The notes under the pieces are model-generated. The model did no database searches. It was not told where the DNA came from and worked only from the letters and a program-made list of their open reading frames with translations. From an uncultured Cryptobacterium sp. (lineage in GTDB: Bacteria > Actinomycetota > Coriobacteriia > Coriobacteriales > Eggerthellaceae), in assembly GCA_900554685.1 (NCBI GenBank), contig USIG01000036.1:1-12767 (forward strand): 12,767 bases of DNA, read 5' to 3'. The translations under genes were made by a program, and so were the position numbers. Of this stretch, positions 1 through 6,352 are shown piece after piece (positions within the stretch are counted from its first letter, which is position 1; each line of letters begins with the position of its first letter).

Positions 1-1307
1 ACACGATTGCAAAGGAATCCGAAACTGAACGCGGAACAATTTCGACCTACGACAATGTGATATTAGCTCAGTCAGTCCTGCAGGATGATGGCACCTATAA
101 GCGTGAATACCCTGCTGGCGATCTTGCCTCGCATGTAGTGGGTTACGCCTCGGATACCTACGGCACTTCAGGTATCGAAGCATCAGAAAACGATACCCTT
201 AAAGGATCGAGCAATTATGCTTCATGGATTGACGTCATCAATTCCGCAACAGGCAATAACACTGCCGGAAACGATGTGAAGCTCACCCTTAATTCCACCA
301 TCCAAAAGGCGGCGCAGGAAGCTCTTGAAGGATATAAGGGTGCCTGCGTAGTTATCGATCCTGAAACAGGCGCAGTTCTTGCCCTTGCTTCATCACCAAC
401 CTATGATGCAAGCGACGTTGAAAACATCCTTTCGAACGACGGCGATTCGTCAGCGCTTTATAACCGCGCAACGCAAGCCCTGTATTCGCCAGGTTCAACG
501 TTCAAGATTGTTTCTCTCACTACTGCTCTTGAAAACAATGTTGCAACCGAGCAAAGCGTATATTCAGCTCCTTCGACGCTAGAAATTGGCGGAGGCGAAG
601 TAACCAACTTTAACGGTGCTTCCTATGGCGATATAACACTTGAGCGCGCAACGGAACTTTCGGCAAATACCGTGTTTGCTCAATTGGGAACTGAGATTGG
701 CGCAGATGGCCTTGTGAAGTCTTCTGAGGAATTCGGATTCAATCAAAACATTTCGTTTGATCTTCCGCTCGCAACTTCGCTTATGCCTAATCCAAACGAA
801 ATGACCGAATGGGAACCTGCCTGGGCTGCTGCTGGCGAGCCGGTTGGCGAACACGAAAGCCCCGCCGGTCCTCAGGCTTCAGTTTTGCAAATGGCCTTAG
901 TTGGGTGCGCAATTGCCAACGATGGTGTCATTATGCAACCTTACTTAGTCGATAGCATCTACAATGCAGAAGGAGCTAATAGTTATCGCGCTACCCCAAG
1001 TCAGCTTTATACCGCCTGCTCAAGCTCAATTGCTCAGCGAGTAAAAACAGTGCTTGAAGGCGTCGTAAATAATGGTACTGGTACTGCTGCTGCAGTCGAT
1101 GGAGTGCAGATCGCAGGTAAAACTGGTACCGCAGAAACGGGCAAACCGAAAGACGATCGCTGGTTTGTAGGTATGGGACCAAGCGAAGATTGTTCAGTAG
1201 TGGTTGCTATCGTTTTAGAAGAAGCAGGAGAAGATCTTCCGGGGGGTGCAGCAGGACGAGCACAAAACGTACTCGAAACCGCGCTGCAGGTACAAGGAAG
1301 ACTCTAA
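1..1307 (+). CDS. pbpA: Class B penicillin-binding protein (PbpA/FtsI-type transpeptidase), 5' partial
   Basis: This is a D,D-transpeptidase that cross-links peptidoglycan outside the membrane. The reading frame is open to the left edge (first full codon at base 3), so the cytoplasmic tail, membrane anchor and start codon lie outside the window. The visible part begins near the end of the dimerisation domain (an ERGTI-type motif) and runs through the transpeptidase domain. All three catalytic motifs are present: STFK with the nucleophilic Ser at 495-497 and Lys at 504-506, SAN at 660-668, and KTG at 1119-1127. The order and local sequence resemble actinobacterial PbpA. It is followed after 107 bases by a PASTA kinase on the same strand, matching the actinobacterial FHA/PstP/RodA/PbpA/Pkn cluster, so the kinase probably regulates the same wall-synthesis machine. 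An internal GTG at 57 is not the true start because the homology continues upstream of it. FtsI/PBP2-type naming is also possible. Confidence 0.93.
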   Translation, partial: TIAKESETERGTISTYDNVILAQSVLQDDGTYKREYPAGDLASHVVGYASDTYGTSGIEASENDTLKGSSNYASWIDVINSATGNNTAGNDVKLTLNSTIQKAAQEALEGYKGACVVIDPETGAVLALASSPTYDASDVENILSNDGDSSALYNRATQALYSPGSTFKIVSLTTALENNVATEQSVYSAPSTLEIGGGEVTNFNGASYGDITLERATELSANTVFAQLGTEIGADGLVKSSEEFGFNQNISFDLPLATSLMPNPNEMTEWEPAWAAAGEPVGEHESPAGPQASVLQMALVGCAIANDGVIMQPYLVDSIYNAEGANSYRATPSQLYTACSSSIAQRVKTVLEGVVNNGTGTAAAVDGVQIAGKTGTAETGKPKDDRWFVGMGPSEDCSVVVAIVLEEAGEDLPGGAAGRAQNVLETALQVQGRL

Positions 1308-1414
1308 AACTTCTTAAAAGCTCATGGAAGCTTGCAGATGAAGTATAAGAACACTAAGGAATGCGATATGCTTAGAAATTGGTTGTTAAGCATGGATCCA
1401 AAGGGAGAATAAAC

Positions 1415-3262
1415 GTGGCTGGAAGCATGATTGGCAGAACCTTTAATAACCGTTATAAGTTAATCGAACGGGTAGGCTTAGGCGGCATGGCCGAGGTATA
1501 CCGCGCGGAAGACAATGTATTAGGACGCACGGTTGCCGTTAAGGTTATGCTTCCTCAGTACGCAGCAGACCCTACCTTCACCAAGCGTTTTCGTCAGGAA
1601 GCGGCATCTGCTGCAAACCTGCAGAGCCCCTATATCGTAAGCATTTACGACTGGGGTCTTGATGGCGAAACGTACTATATCGTCATGGAATTTCTCCGTG
1701 GCACCGACCTTAAAACAGCCATTAAAGAACGCGGCGCTATCAACCAGCGTAAAGCCGCTGAAATTGGTTCTCAGGTAGCGCAAGCACTTTCGGTTGCTCA
1801 TGCAGGCGGCATTATTCACCGTGATATCAAGCCTCAAAATATCATGATTCAGCCTGATGGCAATATCAAAGTAATGGACTTTGGCATTGCTCGAGCAGGA
1901 GATGCAGGCCTTTCTCAGACCGCAACTGTTCTTGGAACCGCACACTACGTTTCCCCCGAGCAGGCACAGGGCAAAGAGCTCACAGGCGCAAGCGATATCT
2001 ATTCTCTTGGCGTTGTTCTCTATGAAGCAACAACGGGCAAGCTTCCTTTTGATGGTCAAGACGCGGTAAGTGTTGCCGTAAAGCAGGTAAACGAAATCCC
2101 AGCGCCTCCAAGCACCATCAATCCTAATATCGATCCTACTCTTGAGGCTATCATCATGAAGGCCATGGAAAAGGATCCCGAGCGTCGTTTCAAAGATGCC
2201 TCCGAAATGCGTCATATACTCAATGACTATCTGGCAGGACGTCCGGTTAACTTAGGAGATGACATCAGCGGACTGAAGACCCAGGTTATGGGTGGCGTTC
2301 CTCCCGTGAATGGAACCGCTGTTATGAATCCCGTTGCCGCTGATGCAGGAGCAACGACGGTCAATAAGTCCTATTCTGCCGACCCCGACAACAACAAAGG
2401 CAAAAAGACCAAGCGCAATGTGATAATTGGTGTCATTATTGCCCTTTTGGCGGTAATCGGTATCGCGGCAGCTGCAATGGCTCTCGGCGGAAATGAAGAA
2501 ACTGTTGCTGTTCCAGATGTCTCCAATAAGCCTATTGCCGAGGCTCGAGGAGAGCTTCAATCGGCCGGCTTTGCCATTGGAACCGAAACTGAAGTATACA
2601 ATCCTGATATTGAGGCGGGTAACGTAGTAAGCACCGATCCTGCCGCAGGCGAGCAGGCTACAAAAGGCTCTTCTGTCAACATTACCGTCTCAAAGGGAAC
2701 TGAGCAGGTCACCGTACCAGACTTGCGCGGTATGAGCGCTGACGAGGCGCAACGTACCCTTGCGTCATATGGTTTGAACGGCCAACAGGGCGATACGGTC
2801 TTCTCCGATGATGTGGATGAAAACAAAGTTGCCGAGCAGGATATCGCAGCAGGAACCACAGCCTACAAGGGAGACACCATTACGTTCCATTTATCCAAGG
2901 GTCCTGAAACCGCAAGCGTTCCGAACGTACAGGGCTTAGACTTTGAAGCTGCTCGTGACCGTCTTGAATCTGCTGGCTTTACGGTATCCCTCCAGTGGCG
3001 TGACGATTCAGCAGAAGTAAATACTGTTATCAAGCAAAGCGTAACGGGCACTGCAAAGCTTGGAACCACTATCACTCTGACCATTTCTAATGGCCCTAAG
3101 GAAGAGCCTACGACCTCTGGTAGCACTACAGGTGATGGACAAACAAGCGGTGGCAGCAGTAGTAGTACCACCGGCGGCAGCACTAGTGGCGGATCTGGAT
3201 CAGGCGGATCTTCCGGTGGTAGCGGTAGCACTGGCGGCAGCACGGCAGGTGGAACTGATTAG
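1415..3262 (+). CDS. pknB: Ser/Thr protein kinase with three PASTA domains (PknB/StkP type)
   Basis: This is a transmembrane eukaryotic-like kinase of 615 residues. Family members sense muropeptides or lipid II through PASTA domains and phosphorylate division and wall-synthesis proteins. Residues 1-280 are the kinase domain: Gly-rich loop GLGGMAEV at 21-28, ATP Lys43, HRD with catalytic Asp137, DFG at 155-157, a Thr-rich activation loop, and SPE at 180-182. A juxtamembrane linker follows, then one membrane helix at about 334-356. Three PASTA repeats lie at about 364-428, 431-496 and 499-560. The last ~53 residues (563-615) are almost only Gly, Ser and Thr. I chose GTG 1415 because GGGAG sits 7 bases before it; an in-frame TTG at 1379 has no comparable site, and ATG 1427 is a weaker alternative. 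No clear promoter is seen in the 107 bases after pbpA, so co-transcription is likely. Confidence 0.95.
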   Translation: MAGSMIGRTFNNRYKLIERVGLGGMAEVYRAEDNVLGRTVAVKVMLPQYAADPTFTKRFRQEAASAANLQSPYIVSIYDWGLDGETYYIVMEFLRGTDLKTAIKERGAINQRKAAEIGSQVAQALSVAHAGGIIHRDIKPQNIMIQPDGNIKVMDFGIARAGDAGLSQTATVLGTAHYVSPEQAQGKELTGASDIYSLGVVLYEATTGKLPFDGQDAVSVAVKQVNEIPAPPSTINPNIDPTLEAIIMKAMEKDPERRFKDASEMRHILNDYLAGRPVNLGDDISGLKTQVMGGVPPVNGTAVMNPVAADAGATTVNKSYSADPDNNKGKKTKRNVIIGVIIALLAVIGIAAAAMALGGNEETVAVPDVSNKPIAEARGELQSAGFAIGTETEVYNPDIEAGNVVSTDPAAGEQATKGSSVNITVSKGTEQVTVPDLRGMSADEAQRTLASYGLNGQQGDTVFSDDVDENKVAEQDIAAGTTAYKGDTITFHLSKGPETASVPNVQGLDFEAARDRLESAGFTVSLQWRDDSAEVNTVIKQSVTGTAKLGTTITLTISNGPKEEPTTSGSTTGDGQTSGGSSSSTTGGSTSGGSGSGGSSGGSGSTGGSTAGGTD

Positions 3263-3296
3263 CGGAACTTCGTGCTTGCACAAGTAAAATCAATAC

Positions 3297-3334
3297 AAAA
3301 CAGCCCAGCCGTGGTAAAATGGCTGGGCTGTTTT
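3297..3334 (+). terminator. Intrinsic terminator after the PASTA kinase gene
   Basis: A perfect 14-bp stem (AAAACAGCCCAGCC pairing with GGCTGGGCTGTTTT) encloses a 10-base loop and ends in a TTTT run. It starts 34 bases after the kinase stop codon. The A-rich left arm would also allow some termination from the other direction. It most likely ends the wall-synthesis operon. Confidence 0.92.
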
Positions 3335-3444
3335 AATGTGCTTGCGCTTAAGATTGGACATACCCACATTTCAGATCTACCTAAGAATGTTCGCCCTGCA
3401 TGTTCGTCTCTTTGACCAGTCAAGCACTCAGCGTTTTACTATCC

Positions 3445-3520
3445 GCCCCCGTAGCTCAGTGGATAGAGCGTCGGTTTCCTAAACCGTGCGTCGGAGGTTC
3501 GAGTCCTCTCGGGGGCGCCA
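3445..3520 (+). tRNA. tRNA-Arg (anticodon CCT)
   Basis: This 76-base cloverleaf has acceptor stem GCCCCCG/CGGGGGC, a D-stem GCTC/GAGC, an anticodon loop TTCCTAA with CCT at 3478-3480 (decoding AGG), a TTCGAGT T-loop on a GGAGG/CCTCT stem, and an encoded CCA end. The anticodon stem pairs at four positions; its outermost pair (27-43) is a U-U mismatch. It sits between the kinase terminator and the AbiEi/DUF559-like gene. tRNA genes are common integration sites, but I see no integrase here. Confidence 0.95.
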
Positions 3521-3661
3521 TTTTCATCATGTTTCTATTTTTGAATCATGCTTCCGTTTAAGATTCTTGTTTCTTTTATTTCCAACTTTATGTTCGTTTA
3601 AGCGCAGAAGCTTGTTTCAAAAATTCCTCTTTTTATTACTTGTCACTCTTACCCTAGAAGT

Positions 3662-4600
3662 ATGAGTTTCTTTATTGGATACAAATCAGCTTATGAGTAT
3701 TGGTGTCATTACGAGATGGCTAATCGCTCTGCCATAACAAAAGCTTTGCCAAAACGCGAAGACAAGCCATCTGCCAAACAACTTGAATGTCTCCGCTTCA
3801 GGTATCCATTTTTAAGCACCCCTATACACGCAGTCGTGACGAGCGATGTCTCAAAGCGCAATTCTGCTAAACTTGTCTGTCATTCAACAGGCGCTTCGCT
3901 TCAAAAAAGATCTTTCGTTGCTCTTGGTCCTGATTTTTACGTAAGCACACCTGAAGCTTGCTTCCTGCAAATTGCCTCCACTCATACTTTCACCGATCTC
4001 TTGCAAGTAGGATTTGAATTTTGCGGATCATATGCAAGGTATCCTGAGTCCAAGGAGTTAATTTTGCTTAAACCACGTACTTCCAAATCGTCTCTAAAAA
4101 GCTATCTTGCTAGGTCAGGCAGCGTTTCTGGTGTTATACGTGCGCGCAGAGCACTCGATTTCATCTGCGAGCGATCCGAATCCCCCATGGAAACAAAACT
4201 GGTCTTACTTCTCTGTCTACCCTCTTCACACGGAGGATATGGCCTACCATTACCGCACCTTAACTTCAAACTATTCCATCCTCAAAACATGCACAAAGAC
4301 AGAGAGTTGTATCGATGCGACTTATGCTGGCCTCAATGGAAACTTGCCATCGAATACGACAGCTCCCAATTTCATCAAGGTGCCCAAAAGCAATTCCTCG
4401 ACTCAAGACGCAGAATCGCTATAGAACATTTCGGTTTGCATGTTTTATCAGTGACCAAGCAACAAATATATGATGAGCTGGAATTGCACAAGTTAGCTCA
4501 AGTTATTGCACGATACCTTGGATTGTATCTAAGAATCAGACGAAAAGATTTTCCTGATAGGCGTGCTAATTTAAGAAAATCACTGCTTTTAGACTACTAG
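3662..4600 (+). CDS. AbiEi/DUF559-like protein with C-terminal PD-(D/E)XK (Vsr-type) nuclease fold, putative
   Basis: This 312-residue protein is of uncertain function. The N-terminal ~170 residues carry a segment (VSTPEACFLQIA, 95-106) like the conserved core of AbiEi-type antitoxin proteins. The C-terminal part has the spacing of acidic residues of DUF559/Vsr-like nucleases: Glu177 in SPMETK, Asp220 in CDLCW, Glu231-Tyr-Asp233 in AIEYD, then Arg-rich and hydrophobic segments. No partner toxin (AbiEii-like nucleotidyltransferase) is adjacent, so it is an orphan if related to AbiE. The start ATG 3662 has only a weak Shine-Dalgarno, but the N-terminus (SFFIGYKSA) looks natural. Sampled stretches look more AT-rich than parts of the kinase gene. 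Together with the tRNA upstream and the repeats downstream, this suggests an accessory or transferred gene. A role in defence or DNA turnover is inference only. Confidence 0.7.
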   Translation: MSFFIGYKSAYEYWCHYEMANRSAITKALPKREDKPSAKQLECLRFRYPFLSTPIHAVVTSDVSKRNSAKLVCHSTGASLQKRSFVALGPDFYVSTPEACFLQIASTHTFTDLLQVGFEFCGSYARYPESKELILLKPRTSKSSLKSYLARSGSVSGVIRARRALDFICERSESPMETKLVLLLCLPSSHGGYGLPLPHLNFKLFHPQNMHKDRELYRCDLCWPQWKLAIEYDSSQFHQGAQKQFLDSRRRIAIEHFGLHVLSVTKQQIYDELELHKLAQVIARYLGLYLRIRRKDFPDRRANLRKSLLLDY

Positions 4601-4607
4601 GCTCGAA

Positions 4608-4649
4608 TACTGGAATGCACTTACTGGGATGCAATTACTGGGATGCAAT
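4608..4649 (+). repeat. Three tandem copies of a 14-bp unit
   Basis: Units at 4608-4621, 4622-4635 and 4636-4649 read TACTGGAATGCACT, TACTGGGATGCAAT and TACTGGGATGCAAT. The second and third are identical and the first differs at two positions. They begin 7 bases after the stop of the AbiEi/DUF559-like gene and lie just before the MITE-like element. Function is unknown; replication slippage is the simplest origin. Confidence 0.85.
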
Positions 4650-4670
4650 TGTCAGGGCAAATTAAGTTGC

Positions 4671-4844
4671 CAGTTTTTGTCAAAACCACCCGAATCGGGG
4701 GATCCGTTTCGCGAAAGCACGCACCAAAGACTCCAAAAAGGTAACGAAACAAGAGTTATTTGTAACCATCGAAGATTTTTATTCGAAAGAGCGCTTTTCG
4801 ACGACTACCTAATCCCCCGATTTGGCACTTTTTGACAAAAACTG
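4671..4844. mobile_element. MITE-like element with ~33-base terminal inverted repeats
   Basis: The left end (4671-4703) and the reverse complement of the right end (4812-4844) share CAGTTTTTGTCAAAA, then a 7-base block with five mismatches, then AATCGGGGGAT, giving 28 matches of 33. The 108 bases between hold no convincing gene: the only ORF crossing it has neither a good ribosome binding site nor a recognisable product. Length, terminal inverted repeats and lack of coding capacity fit a miniature inverted-repeat element. No clear target-site duplication is visible, so it could instead be a dispersed intergenic palindrome or a structured RNA. It lies in a 323-base stretch (4601-4923) without a gene. 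Confidence 0.6.
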
Positions 4845-4923
4845 CTCAGCGCAACAAGCTAAAGCGGCCATAAACCATCAGACAATGAGCAAGGCCTGTG
4901 CATCTTCCTCACAAAAGAGATGC

Positions 4924-5328
4924 TTAAAGGATAAGTTGACGCTCGCTTCCATCGATATCAGCTATTTTTGCTGTTCCCTCTGCCAAGGAGAAAAACGTAA
5001 GCCGAGGGTCATCGCAATCTTCGTAGGTTTCTCCTAAAGCAGTCATATGCTCATAACCTGCTTTGCGTACCTCGTCGCCTGCCGTATCGACCATACTTGC
5101 CGTACCGGTAAGAATTACCCAACCATGGCCAGGTTTCCATGCAGAAAGCTCAAACTTAGGATTTGCCATCAACTGCTCATAAACATCTTTGTCAGTCGCA
5201 GTGCAAAACCACAGCTTATCTCCTTCTCGCATAGCGAAGCTAAAGGGTCGAACATGGGGTTGATCACCTTCGCATGTTGCCAAATACCACGCAGGAACTG
5301 AAGTAAGGTATTCAAGTAGTTCGTCCAT
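4924..5328 (-). CDS. Pyridoxamine 5'-phosphate oxidase family protein (FMN-binding split barrel)
   Basis: This small cytoplasmic protein of 134 residues has the split-barrel fold that binds FMN or a related flavin; the substrate is unknown. The N-terminal helix (MDELLEYLTSVPAWYLAT) followed by GDQPHVRPFSF and a TATDKDVYEQ segment matches the phosphate- and flavin-binding region of the family. Length is typical. I prefer ATG 5328 because family members usually begin at this helix. A GTG at 5337 would add three residues (MAY), but an AAAGGAA site sits only 3 bases before it and 12 before the ATG, so neither spacing is ideal. It stands alone on the minus strand, separated from the ECF operon by a 185-base repeat-containing gap. 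It is not the biosynthetic PdxH, which is longer. An FMN protein downstream of a RibU-type riboflavin importer is suggestive but not proof of a link. Confidence 0.85.
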   Translation of the reverse strand: MDELLEYLTSVPAWYLATCEGDQPHVRPFSFAMREGDKLWFCTATDKDVYEQLMANPKFELSAWKPGHGWVILTGTASMVDTAGDEVRKAGYEHMTALGETYEDCDDPRLTFFSLAEGTAKIADIDGSERQLIL

Positions 5329-5364
5329 ATAAGCCACATTCCTTTCCCGTAAGCCCCGTCTCGT

Positions 5365-5506
5365 TTCCGGCGGCTTTATGCGGTTACAACTTTAGCTCCG
5401 AAGGCTCTACGCGGTTATAAGCCTTAGTTCCGGAGACTCTGAGACTCTATGCGGTTGCATCCTAATATCCGGCGGCTACAATTCGGCAGCTACAGCTTTA
5501 TCTTAG
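5365..5506. repeat. Degenerate tandem-repeat array, unit ~32 bp
   Basis: At least four diverged units run head to tail in the gap between ecfT and the split-barrel gene: 5365-5395, 5396-5427, 5428-5466 (enlarged by an internal GAGACTCT doubling), and a disrupted copy at 5467-5506 with GGCGGCTACA and GGCAGCTACA 14 bases apart. Shared features are a TTCCGG-like start, GGCTCTATGCGGTT in the middle and CTTAG at the end. No spacers exist between units, so it is not CRISPR. The array fills most of the upstream region of the split-barrel gene and may contain its promoter, which I could not locate. Confidence 0.7.
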
Positions 5507-5522
5507 CTTAGTTCGTGAAAAG

Positions 5523-6350
5523 CTACAGAACACCGAAGAAGCGAAGCAAAATATCGGTTATAACCACTAATGCTGTTCCACACAGTAGATACAAAAGGCC
5601 GCCTACATCTCGCTTGGAGTACTTCAATTCTCTAAGGCGCGTACGATTTTCGCCACCATGATAACAACGAGCATCCATCGCTAGCGAGAGAGTCTCGGCA
5701 TGACGAAAAGCGCTCGTAAACAGCGGAACAACAAGTGACACCATGAGCTGGATCGTACTTTTCGTACTGGTACTAAAGTTAGCGCCACGGCTGACTTGAG
5801 CACGATAAATTGTACGAAGCTCAATAGCAAACTGCGGCAAAAACCGCAAAGCGATGCCCATGATCATCGAAAGCTCATGCGCTGGAAGTCCAATGCGAGA
5901 AAAAGGCTTCAATAAATGCTCGAAGGCATCAGTAAGGTCAAGCGTCGTTGTCGCAAGAGTCAGCAGACTCACGCCCAACAAAAGCATTGTCAGACGTATG
6001 GCAATGAATAAAGCCTGCTCCAAACCGCCTTGGCTGATGCAAATAATCCAGAACTGGAAATATACTTGTCCACCCTGGACAAAAAAGATATTAAGCAAGG
6101 CTGTAAACACGACCAGAATCGCCAAAGGAGCAATTGAGACAAACGCTTGCCTGAGCGAAATACGAGAAAACGCAAACATCCCCGCTGTAAAAATCGCCGC
6201 AACCGCTAAAGCGGGATACGATCCAGCCGCGAACACCATAACCATAAACAAAAGCGACAACAAAAGCTTGGCACGAGGGTCCATGCGATGTACGGGAGAA
6301 TCCTTGGAAATGTAGCGACCAAAAACCGTCTGGATATCGAAGAGCGCCAT
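5523..6350 (-). CDS. ecfT: ECF transporter transmembrane component EcfT
   Basis: This is the integral-membrane coupling subunit of an energy-coupling factor importer. It transmits ATP hydrolysis in EcfA1/EcfA2 to the substrate-binding S component. The 275 residues contain several hydrophobic helices in the N-terminal half and near the C-terminus, plus the two cytosolic coupling motifs: AQVSRG at 184-189 and AMDARCYHGG at 224-233, the latter in the ARC form. Length is normal. ATG 6350 follows the EcfA2 stop by two bases, with a GGAG site 8 bases upstream, so translation is probably coupled. It is the last gene of the operon; I found no clear intrinsic terminator after it. Confidence 0.95.
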   Translation of the reverse strand: MALFDIQTVFGRYISKDSPVHRMDPRAKLLLSLLFMVMVFAAGSYPALAVAAIFTAGMFAFSRISLRQAFVSIAPLAILVVFTALLNIFFVQGGQVYFQFWIICISQGGLEQALFIAIRLTMLLLGVSLLTLATTTLDLTDAFEHLLKPFSRIGLPAHELSMIMGIALRFLPQFAIELRTIYRAQVSRGANFSTSTKSTIQLMVSLVVPLFTSAFRHAETLSLAMDARCYHGGENRTRLRELKYSKRDVGGLLYLLCGTALVVITDILLRFFGVL

Positions 6351-6352
6351 AG

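Noticed and set aside
1520..2215. A 231-codon minus-strand ORF inside the PASTA kinase gene
   Set aside because: It is the shadow of the kinase domain, whose catalytic motifs are all intact on the plus strand.
3412..3440. TTGACC and TTTACT with 17-base spacing before tRNA-Arg, looking like a promoter
   Set aside because: Transcription would start at about 3447, inside the mature tRNA (3445), so it cannot supply a normal tRNA precursor.
4629..4835. A 68-codon plus-strand ORF across the tandem repeat and MITE-like element
   Set aside because: No ribosome binding site and no recognisable product; its sequence is dictated by the repeats and the inverted ends.
4899..4923. Hairpin GCATCT/AGATGC as terminator of the split-barrel gene
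   Set aside because: Only 6 bp with a 12-base loop and no T run after it on the minus strand.
3662..4923. Integrated element using tRNA-Arg as attachment site
   Set aside because: No integrase gene and no direct repeat of the tRNA 3' end was found downstream within the window.
5365..5506. CRISPR array
   Set aside because: Units are contiguous and diverged, with no unique spacers and no cas genes nearby.
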